Shown here: positions 24,729 through 32,991 of the stretch, piece after piece
Position numbering within the stretch: position 1 is the first letter of the stretch
Layout of the letters: each line of letters begins with the position of its first letter
DNA from: UBA9732 sp045116915
Lineage (GTDB): Bacteria > Spirochaetota > Spirochaetia > Sphaerochaetales > Sphaerochaetaceae
DNA length: 64,000 nucleotides
NCBI GenBank assembly: GCA_045116915.1
Contig: JBGUMQ010000046.1
Location: 26,287 to 90,286, forward strand
Reading direction: 5' to 3'
Program-made: the position numbers and the translations under genes
Notes under the pieces: model-generated
Told to the model about the DNA's origin: nothing
Databases searched by the model: none
The model's input: only the letters and a program-made list of their open reading frames with translations

Positions 24729-26132
24729 ATGGCGATGGAACCCAAGAGACATGAGATGCCGGTGCAGGACCCCAAGGTCCGTGCCCACAACTTCGACGAG
24801 GTGGCCCTGGGCTATTCACACGAGGTGGCCCTTGCCGAGGCACAGCGCTGCCTGCACTGCAGCAACAGGCCCTGTGTCGAAGGCTGCCCCGTAAACATAG
24901 CCATCCCCGATTTCATCGCATGCCTGAAGAAGGACGACATCGAGGGCGCATACCGCGTGATCAACAGCTCGTCGTCGTTCCCCGCTGTCTGCGGCCGTGT
25001 CTGTCCGCAGGAAAGACAGTGCGAAAGCAAGTGCACCATGGGAATCAAGTTCGAGCCGGTCGGAATCGGCCGCCTGGAGCGCTTTGTCGCCGACTGGCAC
25101 AACGCCAATTCCAAGGAGGCCCCGCGTAAGGCTCCTTCCAACGGTCACAGGGTCGCCATCGTCGGTTCCGGTCCTTCCGGCCTGGCATGCGCCGGCGATC
25201 TTGTGAAGGCCGGTTTCCACGTGACGGTTTACGAGGCTCTGCACACGGAAGGCGGGGTTCTCGTGTACGGGATTCCCGAGTTCAGGCTCCCCAAGACGGT
25301 CGTTGCCAAGGAAGTCGATACCCTGAAGCAGCTCGGTGTCGAGTTCGTCACCAATGCCGTCATAGGCAAGACCCTCACTGTGGACGAGCTTTTCGAGCTG
25401 GGCAACGAGGCGGTGTTCATAGGTTCCGGAGCAGGACTTCCGAACTTCATGAACATACCCGGCGAGTCCCTCAAGGGCGTGTATTCGGCCAACGAGTTCC
25501 TGACCAGGAGCAACCTGATGAAGGCCTACCGCGAGAAGTGCGACACGCCGATCATGAAGGGCGGGAAGGTGGTTGTCGTCGGCGGAGGGAACGTGGCCAT
25601 GGATGCCGCGCGAACCGCGCTCAGACTCGGGGCGGAAAAAGTCCACATTGTCTACAGAAGGTCCATGGAGGAGCTCCCGGCAAGGCTCGAGGAAGTCGAG
25701 AACGCACAGGAAGAGGGCATTGATTTCCAGCTCCTGCGCAATCCCGTCGAGGTCCTGGGATACAACAATCCCGACAACCCGCGTGACGAGAGGAACGGCT
25801 TCGTCACCGGAATCCGCGTCATCAGGATGGAGCTGGGAGAGCCCGATGCCAGGGGCAGACGCAGCCCCGTCCCTGTCGAGGGTTCCGAATACGTAATAGA
25901 ATGCGACACTGTCGTCATAGCCATAGGAACATCGCCGAATCCGCTGATCAAGTCCACGACCGACGGTCTTGAGGTCAATGCGCGCGGAGGCATAATCGTC
26001 GATGAGAACGGCCTCACCTCACGCGATCGTGTCTATGCCGGAGGCGATGCGGTCACAGGCGCCGCGACCGTCATCTCGGCAATGGGCGCCGGCAAGAAAG
26101 CGGCTGGAGCGATAATCGACTTTTTCAGATGA
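24729..26132 (+). CDS. nfnB: NfnB-like FAD/[4Fe-4S] NADPH oxidoreductase (GltD family)
   Basis: This 467-residue protein of the glutamate-synthase small-subunit family is the expected partner of the previous gene. The N-terminal iron-sulfur region holds RCLHCSNRPCVEGCPVNI and VCGRVCPQERQCESKC, ligands for two [4Fe-4S] clusters. The first dinucleotide fold is VAIVGSGPSGLACAGDL (FAD) and the second VVVVGGGNVAMDAARTALRLGAE (NADPH). The C-terminus YAGGDAVTGAATVISAMGAGK is the usual FAD end motif. Pairing with the DHOD-like subunit, and no large glutamate synthase gene nearby, favours NfnB over GltD. Its stop codon overlaps the convergent hydrolase gene by eight bases. Confidence 0.9.
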   Translation: MAMEPKRHEMPVQDPKVRAHNFDEVALGYSHEVALAEAQRCLHCSNRPCVEGCPVNIAIPDFIACLKKDDIEGAYRVINSSSSFPAVCGRVCPQERQCESKCTMGIKFEPVGIGRLERFVADWHNANSKEAPRKAPSNGHRVAIVGSGPSGLACAGDLVKAGFHVTVYEALHTEGGVLVYGIPEFRLPKTVVAKEVDTLKQLGVEFVTNAVIGKTLTVDELFELGNEAVFIGSGAGLPNFMNIPGESLKGVYSANEFLTRSNLMKAYREKCDTPIMKGGKVVVVGGGNVAMDAARTALRLGAEKVHIVYRRSMEELPARLEEVENAQEEGIDFQLLRNPVEVLGYNNPDNPRDERNGFVTGIRVIRMELGEPDARGRRSPVPVEGSEYVIECDTVVIAIGTSPNPLIKSTTDGLEVNARGGIIVDENGLTSRDRVYAGGDAVTGAATVISAMGAGKKAAGAIIDFFR

Positions 26133-27069
26133 TCCCGAATTCCGTCAGGAAGTCCTTCACGACCTGACGGTATTCGTCGGTATGGTCCCAGATGCTCTCT
26201 GCATGTTCCGAACCTTCGTAGAGATGCATCTTTTTCTTGTCTTTCTTGGCATTGAAGACATCGTTAACCATCTCTGTCGGTACGAACGTATCGCTGGCCC
26301 CGTGGCAGAACAGCATGGGCACGGATGTCTGCGCGACGGCCTTCTCGGGGCATACCTTGTCCATGTCCAGCTTGAAACGCTTCTTCAGTATCAGGCTTCC
26401 GACGTTGAGGAACGGGAAGGACGGCAGGTGCTTCGCCCTCAGGTTGGCCGCCATCTCCTTGCGCATGGACGAGTATCCGCAGTCCTCGACGACGAATGAG
26501 AGCCAGGGGATGAGCGGTGCGGCCAGCATGGCTGTCGCCGAACCCATCGATTCGCCCTGCAGTCCCCAGACCGCATCATCGGGGAAGAACTGCCTGACAT
26601 ATCCCGCAAGGTCCACCAGGTCCTGGTGCTCGATAAGGCCCATGGTGCAGTAAAGCCCTTCCTTGTCGCTCTGTCCGTGGTAGCGGTGGTCGAAGGCAAC
26701 GATGTTGAATCCCAGTTCCTGGTATATCTTGCCGTAGGTGAGCATGGTGATGTGGTTGCTCGTCCAGCCGTGGCTGAGGATCACGACGCGCTGTCTGCCG
26801 TCCGGGAACGACCGGCCCTCATCGGCACGGATTATCCTGCCGAACAGGTTGTAGCCGCGCGGGCTGCGGAATGTGAATTCCTCGACCTTGTGGTTCTCCA
26901 GCACGCTGAGGGGATCTATTGAACACTTGTGGATACGCACCTGCTCCCTGGAATACTCGTAGGTATGGGCATTCGGATACACGACGATCTTCGCGAATAC
27001 GTTCGCGACCACGTAGACAAGCAAGGCCAGGACCAAAAGGACAGCGGCCACGATGATTGCTGCAACCAT
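26125..27069 (-). CDS. Membrane-anchored alpha/beta hydrolase
   Basis: This 314-residue protein has one N-terminal membrane helix (MVAAIIVAAVLLVLALLVYV) followed by an alpha/beta-hydrolase fold. It contains VVILSHGWTSNH (oxyanion strand-turn), FDHRYHGQSD, the nucleophile elbow GLQGESMGSATA (Ser in GESMG), and the late acid and base in HGASDTFVP and GSEHAESI. It resembles the YqkD/BEM46-like DUF1749-type group of membrane-tethered peptidase/esterase-like proteins. The ATG at 27069 has AGGAG seven bases upstream. Longer in-frame extensions look non-coding. The substrate is unknown. It is monocistronic and convergent with nfnB. Confidence 0.85.
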   Translation of the reverse strand: MVAAIIVAAVLLVLALLVYVVANVFAKIVVYPNAHTYEYSREQVRIHKCSIDPLSVLENHKVEEFTFRSPRGYNLFGRIIRADEGRSFPDGRQRVVILSHGWTSNHITMLTYGKIYQELGFNIVAFDHRYHGQSDKEGLYCTMGLIEHQDLVDLAGYVRQFFPDDAVWGLQGESMGSATAMLAAPLIPWLSFVVEDCGYSSMRKEMAANLRAKHLPSFPFLNVGSLILKKRFKLDMDKVCPEKAVAQTSVPMLFCHGASDTFVPTEMVNDVFNAKKDKKKMHLYEGSEHAESIWDHTDEYRQVVKDFLTEFGII

Positions 27070-27155
27070 GACAGAACTCCTGTTTCTCCATTCTAAGGGC
27101 GTAAAACGATTAAGTAAACGGCAACTTGTCCGCCGGCGGTACTTTTTTTTATTCC

Positions 27156-27161
27156 TATAAT
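27156..27161 (+). promoter_or_regulatory. Consensus -10 box before the plsC-like gene
   Basis: TATAAT lies 53 bases upstream of the ATG at 27215, after a T8 run. No good -35 is seen at 16-18 bases, so the promoter is tentative. Confidence 0.4.
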
Positions 27162-27214
27162 GTGGGATTATTACATCTGACAGTTTTCTGTCGGAAACGA
27201 CGGGAGGAGTTGAA

Positions 27215-28414
27215 ATGTCCGGAATGCCTTGGCTCATCAGATTCGCACGGTTCACATATGGAAGGTTCCTGCGTATCGGCGGCAAGGTAAGCCTGCGCAA
27301 CGACTGCGGGGCGGACCTCAAGGCCGGTCCCTATATCTATCTCTTCAACCACGTGGGGATCATGGATCCCGTCATGGTGTCGGCCGTCCTGCCCAGGCAC
27401 GTCAGATGGGTCGCCGGAGCATACCTCTTCAAGAACCGTTTCCTCAAGCTGGTCCTGGGGAAGGGATGCGGGGCCATACCCAAGCAGCAGGGCCGCAACG
27501 ACATCTCCATGGCCCGCAACATCGGCACGGCCCTGAAGAACGGGGACAACATCGGCCTTTTCCCCGAGGGTACACGCACCTGGGACGGCGAGATGATGCC
27601 GATCGTCTACATCGCGCTTGCCAAGTTCATCAGGCGCTACAATGTCCCGGTTCTGGTCGGACACCTGGAGGGCGGCTACGCGCACCAGCCCAGATGGGCG
27701 GATTTCAAGCGCAAGGGCAAGGTCACGGTGGCGATCAGGCACCACCTCTCCGCCGAGGAACTCCAGACCACTGATGTCGGGGTCATGGCCTCCCGGCTTC
27801 AGGAGTACATGCACTTCTCCAACGACGAGTGGAAGAGGACCGTGGACTACAGCTACGTCTGCGACAGAAGGGCAGAAGGCCTGCAGAGGCTCCTGTACCT
27901 GTGCCCGAAATGCAACGCCATAGACAGCCTGGTGACTTCCGGCAACAGGATAAGCTGCCGCAAATGCGGTGCCGTCGCGGAACTGGATGCATGCGACGAC
28001 CTGGTCTCCACTGACATCCCGTTCCATACGCTGCGCGAGTGGCATGAGTGGGAGGCTTCCGAGACCTGCAGGCAGGGAGGCTTCCCCGCAGAAGGCGGTG
28101 TCCTGCTCCAGACAGGCGACGACAACAACGACGGAGAACTGAAAACAATATCCGAGAACATAACCGTACAGCTGAAGGACGATGTCCTTACTGTGGACTG
28201 CAACGGCTCCTATGATGGAGAAAACCACTACGAGTTGCCTTTGCAGGACATCACATCGCTCGTGCTGAACGCAAAGCAGACGATGGAGCTGTTCTGCGGC
28301 AACGTGCTGTACAGGATCAGGCTCATGAGCGGGGCCAATTCGCTCAAATACCAGGAATTCTACCGCAACTACAGGAACAGCCGTTCCGTGGTCGATGGAA
28401 GGGAGAAGAAATGA
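27215..28414 (+). CDS. PlsC-family acyltransferase with zinc ribbon and extra C-terminal domain
   Basis: The N-terminal 210 residues are a 1-acyl-glycerol-3-phosphate acyltransferase-like domain. The HX4D motif is in FNHVGIMDPV (His46 to Asp51), and LFPEGTRTWDGEMMPI supplies the second conserved block. It would acylate lysophosphatidate at the membrane. Unlike standard PlsC (about 240 residues), this protein has 399. Residues about 228-252 form a zinc ribbon (LCPKCN, then CRKCGA), and a C-terminal domain of about 130 residues follows. The start has a GGGAGGAG site. The stop overlaps the gltS start (ATGA). The function of the extension is unknown. Confidence 0.85.
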   Translation: MSGMPWLIRFARFTYGRFLRIGGKVSLRNDCGADLKAGPYIYLFNHVGIMDPVMVSAVLPRHVRWVAGAYLFKNRFLKLVLGKGCGAIPKQQGRNDISMARNIGTALKNGDNIGLFPEGTRTWDGEMMPIVYIALAKFIRRYNVPVLVGHLEGGYAHQPRWADFKRKGKVTVAIRHHLSAEELQTTDVGVMASRLQEYMHFSNDEWKRTVDYSYVCDRRAEGLQRLLYLCPKCNAIDSLVTSGNRISCRKCGAVAELDACDDLVSTDIPFHTLREWHEWEASETCRQGGFPAEGGVLLQTGDDNNDGELKTISENITVQLKDDVLTVDCNGSYDGENHYELPLQDITSLVLNAKQTMELFCGNVLYRIRLMSGANSLKYQEFYRNYRNSRSVVDGREKK

Positions 28415-29847
28415 ACTACATCCACAGTGCCCATGATTTCACAATCGTCATACACCTGTGCATCATCTCGTGTGCGCTTCTGCTAGGCTCCACGCTGAGG
28501 TCCAAGATCGGATTCCTCCGCAAGTACCTCATCCCGGCGCCGATGATCGGAGGAGTCTTCCTCTTCCTGTTCTACAACTATCTGGCACCGCGCCTCAATC
28601 TGGAGAGCGGAACGCTGTTCCTGGAGGAACTGATGTTCCACTTGCTGAACATATCGTTCATAGCCATGCAGCTCAGGATCCCGGCCAAGAAGGACAAGGT
28701 TCAGAGGAAGGGGACCCTGTGGTCCAACGTCACGGCGCTCCTTGCCGAATACGGACTGCAGTGCACCCTGGGACTCCTTGCCGCGGTGCTGATACTCAGG
28801 AGCATCCTTCCGGGATCGGCCGCTGCCATAGGACTCACCCTCTGCCTCGGATTCGAGCTCGGACCGGGACAGGCCGAATCGATGGCAAAGGTCTGGGAGG
28901 GTGCACCCTACAACGTGGCGAACGCCGGCGATGTCGGACTGACGATGGCCGCCATCGGATTCGTGATAGGCTCTGTCATCGGAGTCGTCCTCATCAACCG
29001 GGCGGCGAAGAAGGGCTGGCTGAGTGCCGAATATGTGGAGAAGCTCCGAAACAGGAAGACCGGTTCAGGATTCCTCCGCCTCTCCAAGGACAGGGTTCCG
29101 ACGAGCTACCAGACCACGGTCAGCGAGTCCATGGACTCCTTCACGCTGCACATCGCACTGATCTTCGTCGTGTACCTTCTCAGCTTCCTGATAATGGCCG
29201 GATTTGAATGGATCATCGCAAGATTCGTAGGCGGAAAGGTTCTTGAGGCTGTCCAGGGACTCTGGGGCATCAACTTCGTCATCAGCTCTCTGTGTGCCAT
29301 CGTGGTGCGCAAGGGCCTGATTGCAGCCCATGCCGAGCATGTGATAGACAACCAGACCTGCAACAGGATAGACGGAATCGCCGTCGACATCACCGTTGTC
29401 GCATGTCTCGGAGCCATCGAGGTGGCCGCCATCCGCCAGTATTGGATACCCATCCTTGTCCTGACGGCAATCGGTGTCCTTGTCACCTGCTTCATCACTC
29501 CGTGGTTCTGCTCAAGGCTTTTCAAGGATTATTCCTTCATGAGATTCCTGATGGTATTCGGAACCGCCTGCGGAACCCTGCCAACAGCCCTTTCGCTTGT
29601 GCGTGTCGTGGATCCCGACTTCGAGACCCCTGTGGCCCAGGAATATGTGAATTCGATGGGTGTGATATTCGTTCTGGCGCTTCCCATCCTGGCCCTGGTC
29701 AACTGGCCGGCGAAGGGCATGGTGTGGCCGTTCATCGCGATCACGGCGGCATACATCCTGATCGCGTTCGTCCTCTACCTGAAGCTTGCAGGCAAGAGGG
29801 CTTTCGCCAAAGGCGGATACTTCTATATGGAGAAGAAAGAGGACTGA
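28411..29847 (+). CDS. gltS: Sodium:glutamate symporter
   Basis: This 478-residue integral membrane protein of the GltS family imports glutamate with sodium. The two inverted halves show the family pattern: an N-terminal KYLIPAPMIGGVFL segment, the GFELGPGQAESMAKVWE re-entrant region, then the second half with GTACGTLPTALSLVRVVDPDF and PILALVNWPAKG. About eleven to twelve hydrophobic helices are visible. Its ATG overlaps the stop of the acyltransferase gene. The sodium gradient could be supplied by the oadGAB pump encoded at 55.3-58.7 kb (inference). It converges with the amino-acid ABC operon. Confidence 0.88.
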   Translation: MNYIHSAHDFTIVIHLCIISCALLLGSTLRSKIGFLRKYLIPAPMIGGVFLFLFYNYLAPRLNLESGTLFLEELMFHLLNISFIAMQLRIPAKKDKVQRKGTLWSNVTALLAEYGLQCTLGLLAAVLILRSILPGSAAAIGLTLCLGFELGPGQAESMAKVWEGAPYNVANAGDVGLTMAAIGFVIGSVIGVVLINRAAKKGWLSAEYVEKLRNRKTGSGFLRLSKDRVPTSYQTTVSESMDSFTLHIALIFVVYLLSFLIMAGFEWIIARFVGGKVLEAVQGLWGINFVISSLCAIVVRKGLIAAHAEHVIDNQTCNRIDGIAVDITVVACLGAIEVAAIRQYWIPILVLTAIGVLVTCFITPWFCSRLFKDYSFMRFLMVFGTACGTLPTALSLVRVVDPDFETPVAQEYVNSMGVIFVLALPILALVNWPAKGMVWPFIAITAAYILIAFVLYLKLAGKRAFAKGGYFYMEKKED

Positions 29848-29860
29848 GTCCCCGGGCAGG

Positions 29861-30637
29861 TCAGAGGACCTTGCCCAGGAAGTCCTTGAGTCTGGGACTC
29901 TGCGGGTTGTCGAAGATCTGCTCCGGCGACCCCTGTTCCACGATTTTCCCCGAATCCATGAACACGATCTTGTTACCGACCTCGCGTGCGAAGGCCATCT
30001 CGTGTGTGACTACAACCATGGTCATTCCGGTCTGGGCCAGCTCCTTCATGACGGAGAGGACCTCTCCGACCATCTCCGGATCCAGCGCCGACGTCGGCTC
30101 GTCGAAAAGCATCACCTCGGGTTCCATCATCAGTGCGCGTACTATGGCGACACGCTGTTTCTGTCCGCCCGAAAGCTGGATGGGGTAGGCCGATGCCCTG
30201 TCTTCCAGGCCGACCCTGGCAAGAAGCTTCATGGCTTTCTCCTCGGCTACCTTCCTGTCCATTTTCTTGACCTTGATCGGAGCAAGCGTCATGTTGTCCA
30301 GGACCGTCTTGTGGGGGAACAGGTTGAAATGCTGGAAAACCATCCCCATCCCGCGCCTGTGCACATCGATGCTCTGGCGCACCTTCTTCCCGTTCTCGTC
30401 GATATGGTACTTCTTGGTGATATCCACTCCGTTGAAGACCACTTCTCCGGAAGTGGGGACCTCAAGAAGGTTCAGACATCTGAGGAATGTGGACTTCCCG
30501 CTTCCGGAAGGTCCGATGACAACGACGACATCGCCCTTGTCTATGGAATAGGAGACATCGTCCAGGGCCTTGAGCTCCCCGTTGTAGTAGTATTTGCAAA
30601 GGCCGTTGACCCTGATTATCTCATCTCTTGTCGCCAC
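29861..30637 (-). CDS. Polar amino-acid ABC transporter, ATP-binding protein
   Basis: This 258-residue ATPase of the GlnQ/HisP type powers uptake of polar amino acids. It has Walker A GPSGSGKST, the signature LSGGQKQR, Walker B MLFDEPTSALD and switch VVVTHEMAFAREV. There is a short insert after the Q-loop region (ITKKYHIDENGKKVRQ). The start is GTG at 30637, preceded by GAGGAGGATG, and overlaps the permease gene by 17 bases. It is the last gene of the binding-protein/permease/ATPase operon. The final residues KDFLGKVL are typical for the family. The substrate is probably glutamine, glutamate or similar, not resolvable here. Confidence 0.93.
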   Translation of the reverse strand: MATRDEIIRVNGLCKYYYNGELKALDDVSYSIDKGDVVVVIGPSGSGKSTFLRCLNLLEVPTSGEVVFNGVDITKKYHIDENGKKVRQSIDVHRRGMGMVFQHFNLFPHKTVLDNMTLAPIKVKKMDRKVAEEKAMKLLARVGLEDRASAYPIQLSGGQKQRVAIVRALMMEPEVMLFDEPTSALDPEMVGEVLSVMKELAQTGMTMVVVTHEMAFAREVGNKIVFMDSGKIVEQGSPEQIFDNPQSPRLKDFLGKVL

Positions 30638-31319
30638 GGCTCATCCTCCTCTCGAAATATGCGATGATCTTGCTGGTCGGGAACGTCAGGCAGAAGTAGA
30701 CCGCCGTCGCGATCAGAAGCGGCTCGGCTATCCTGTATGTCGCGCCCTTGGTCGTGGCCACGGCGTACATGATCTCCTGGACACCGATGGTGTAGCAGAT
30801 GGACGACTCCTTGATGATGGTGACGAACTCGTTCGCGATGGCCGGAAGAATGTTCTTGATGGCCTGCGGGAGCACTATCTCCATCAAAGTCTGTCTGGAA
30901 GTGAGTCCAAGGGACCTCGCGGCCTCGGTCTGTCCATGGTCGATCGACTGGATTCCCGCCCTGATGATCTCGGACAGGTAGGCTCCGGAGTTCATGGAGA
31001 GGGCGACCACACCGGGGAAGAAACGCTCGAACCTGATGAATCCGAACAGCTTGAAGTTCGGCAGGCTGGCTTTTGCGAACACGACATAATAGATGATGAA
31101 GAGCTGTACGAGCATCGGTGTTGCTCTGAACAGCTCCACATAACAGGTGGCGAACCAGGATAGCGGTTTGATTTTCGACATCCTCATGAGCGCAAGGAAC
31201 AGCGCGAGGATGAAGCCGAAAAGAACCGTCAGGGCTGACAGCGACAGAGTGCATATCAGCCCTTCCTTGAACAGTTGAATGTATTGCCAGGTCTTGGCGA
31301 ATCCTGCTGAAGAGAACAT
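30621..31319 (-). CDS. Polar amino-acid ABC transporter, permease
   Basis: This 232-residue inner-membrane permease of the HisM/GlnP family has about five helices. The EAA-type loop is IDHGQTEAARSLGLTSRQTL followed by IVLPQAIKNILPAIANEFV. The cytosolic N-terminus is short. It sits between the binding protein (9 bases upstream) and the ATPase (17-base overlap). One permease gene is present, so the channel is probably a homodimer. Confidence 0.92.
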   Translation of the reverse strand: MFSSAGFAKTWQYIQLFKEGLICTLSLSALTVLFGFILALFLALMRMSKIKPLSWFATCYVELFRATPMLVQLFIIYYVVFAKASLPNFKLFGFIRFERFFPGVVALSMNSGAYLSEIIRAGIQSIDHGQTEAARSLGLTSRQTLMEIVLPQAIKNILPAIANEFVTIIKESSICYTIGVQEIMYAVATTKGATYRIAEPLLIATAVYFCLTFPTSKIIAYFERRMSRGDKR

Positions 31320-31328
31320 GGTCCGGCC

Positions 31329-32195
31329 TTAGTCGATAAGACCTTCGATGATGTTTCCGGTAGCCTTCTCGTTTGCCTCGGCGACAAATGCGTTCATGCT
31401 GCCGTCGGCAAGTGCCTGGGCGATTGCCCTGTTGACACCCTCGAGGAGGGCGAAGTTGCCCTTTGCGACTCCGATTGCGGAACCTTCCGTATCATACGGG
31501 ACATCCAGAACCAGCTCCAATGAAGGATAGTTCTTCTGGTATGCGCTGGCGACGACTGTCTCGATGTATGCACCTGTCACCTTGCCGGTGATGAGCTCGG
31601 CGATGATGTCCGTGACCTTCGAGAGTGCGACGATGTCTGCATCCGGTGAATACTTGCCTGCAAGATCCATCTGGATTGATCCGACCTGGGCTGCAACTGA
31701 ATACTTCTTGTTATTGGTATCGTCAAGGCTCTTGAAGAGGCCTGCATTGTCCTTTGTAGTGACGAACGACTGGCCGCCCTCATAGTAGATGTCCGAGAAC
31801 TCCATGATCTCCGCTCTGCTGGGATCCGGCGAGTAGCCTGCGATTCCGAGGTCGACGTTCTTGTTCTGGACTTCCATCAGTGTTCCGTCGAAATCCATGG
31901 GGATGACCTCGAGCTTGAGTCCGAGGTAGTCGGCGATGTATTTTGCGAGGCTCATGTCGAAACCTGCGAGTGCGGGTACTCCGTCGTCGCCGATGGAATA
32001 GAACTCATACGGTGCGAAGTCGGGCGATGTCGCGACGGTGAGTGTTCCGGCGCTGATTGTCTTGATTTCTGCCTTGAGCTGGTCGAGTGTCATGGAACTG
32101 TAGTCCTTGGTCTCTGCGGCCTGCTCTGTGGCGGCGCTTGCGAACAGCGGTGTGAAAAGTGCTGCGATCAGAAGAACAATTGCAAGTTTTTTCAT
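31329..32195 (-). CDS. Polar amino-acid ABC transporter, substrate-binding protein
   Basis: This 288-residue periplasmic binding protein of family 3 has a signal peptide (about 1-21, MKKLAIVLLIAALFTPLFAS) and no lipobox cysteine. Fold landmarks include TLTVATSPDFAPYEF, the GFDMSLAKYIADYLGLKLE segment, PMDFDGTLMEVQNKNVDL and IAGYSPDPSRAEIMEFS. The C-terminal lobe has AIGVAKGN. An AGAGGT site precedes the ATG, and a promoter with a perfect -35 lies about 45-75 bases upstream. It is the first gene of the importer operon. Its codon usage looks less GC-extreme than that of the neighbouring genes. Confidence 0.93.
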   Translation of the reverse strand: MKKLAIVLLIAALFTPLFASAATEQAAETKDYSSMTLDQLKAEIKTISAGTLTVATSPDFAPYEFYSIGDDGVPALAGFDMSLAKYIADYLGLKLEVIPMDFDGTLMEVQNKNVDLGIAGYSPDPSRAEIMEFSDIYYEGGQSFVTTKDNAGLFKSLDDTNNKKYSVAAQVGSIQMDLAGKYSPDADIVALSKVTDIIAELITGKVTGAYIETVVASAYQKNYPSLELVLDVPYDTEGSAIGVAKGNFALLEGVNRAIAQALADGSMNAFVAEANEKATGNIIEGLID

Positions 32196-32240
32196 GTTAT
32201 TACCTCTTTCTTGTGATGATATTCCGTTTCATTACCGGGA

Positions 32241-32269
32241 TGTGTATAAAAATGCATTCCCGTTGTCAA
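32241..32269 (-). promoter_or_regulatory. Promoter of the amino-acid ABC operon
   Basis: On the minus strand TTGACA (32269-32264) is followed after 17 bases by TACACA (32246-32241); TATACA at a 15-base spacing is an alternative -10. The leader would be about 40 bases long. Confidence 0.6.
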
Positions 32270-32451
32270 GGCTGATACTGCCATTTTTATCAGATAATGT
32301 CCATACGTTTAATACAGTTTTTACTCGAATTTTTCGATTTTTATGCAGTTTTCCGTATTTTTATGCCGGATGAAATTGGAACAATGTTTCTCCCCACCGG
32401 CGGGAATCCATGGTATAGTGGAGAAAGAACACACGATTGGAGGAGAAAACC

Positions 32452-32925
32452 ATGAAGAAAATACTTGTTGTCCTTATCGTAGCACTGGTCGTAGTCGCAT
32501 CCGCATCAGCCTTCGCTTTCAAGTCGGTCGGAGTGACGATCGGATCCGTGTCCAGCGTCGGGGCCGAATTTGTCGTCGTGGACATGGAGATCGTCGACAA
32601 TCTGGATGTGTATGCAGGAATCGGCTACGCCGGTGATTTCGCCATCACTTCCGGTATCCAGTACAAGGTCGGATCGTTCGAATTGGGCGGAACATATGTC
32701 GCCATTCGCCCCGGTGCCCAGGTGAATACCTATATTTACAGCGGAACAGCATCTTTCGGAGTTCTGGGAACCTGCGCGTTCTCGTTCGATGCAAGATCGC
32801 TGACGGGATTCCTCAGGCCCGGACTCGGAATCGGTCTTGCCATTTACAAAGACGGTGAAAGCGGCACGACCATCCATTCGGAATTCGGTTTCTCCCTGGA
32901 AGCCGGCGTCGCATACCTCTTCTGA
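32452..32925 (+). CDS. Small secreted beta-barrel-like protein
   Basis: This 157-residue exported protein has a signal peptide (about 1-21, ending SAFA). The mature part is a run of short amphipathic beta strands rich in Gly, Val and Tyr (LDVYAGIGYAGDF, GSFELGGTYVAI, GLGIGLAIYKDG) and ends in an aromatic residue (VAYLF), the signal used by outer-membrane assembly. The size fits a small barrel of six to eight strands. The ATG at 32452 has GGAGGAG seven bases upstream; an upstream in-frame TTG overlaps that site and is rejected. It is monocistronic with a strong terminator. No named family is recognised. Confidence 0.75.
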   Translation: MKKILVVLIVALVVVASASAFAFKSVGVTIGSVSSVGAEFVVVDMEIVDNLDVYAGIGYAGDFAITSGIQYKVGSFELGGTYVAIRPGAQVNTYIYSGTASFGVLGTCAFSFDARSLTGFLRPGLGIGLAIYKDGESGTTIHSEFGFSLEAGVAYLF

Positions 32926-32955
32926 CATCCGCAGGACTTGAAATCCTGCCACCAC

Positions 32956-32989
32956 AACCGGACGGTCTCCAAAACCGCCCGGTTTTTTT
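32956..32989 (+). terminator. Rho-independent terminator after the small barrel gene
   Basis: The 11-base stem AACCGGACGGT/ACCGCCCGGTT (one mismatch) with a seven-base loop runs into a T stretch. It separates the gene from the convergent AlbA_2-type gene. Confidence 0.9.
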
Positions 32990-32991
32990 CT

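Noticed and set aside
24729..26132. Glutamate synthase small subunit (GltD)
   Set aside because: The family is the same, but the adjacent DHOD-type electron-transfer gene and absence of a large subunit fit NfnB better.
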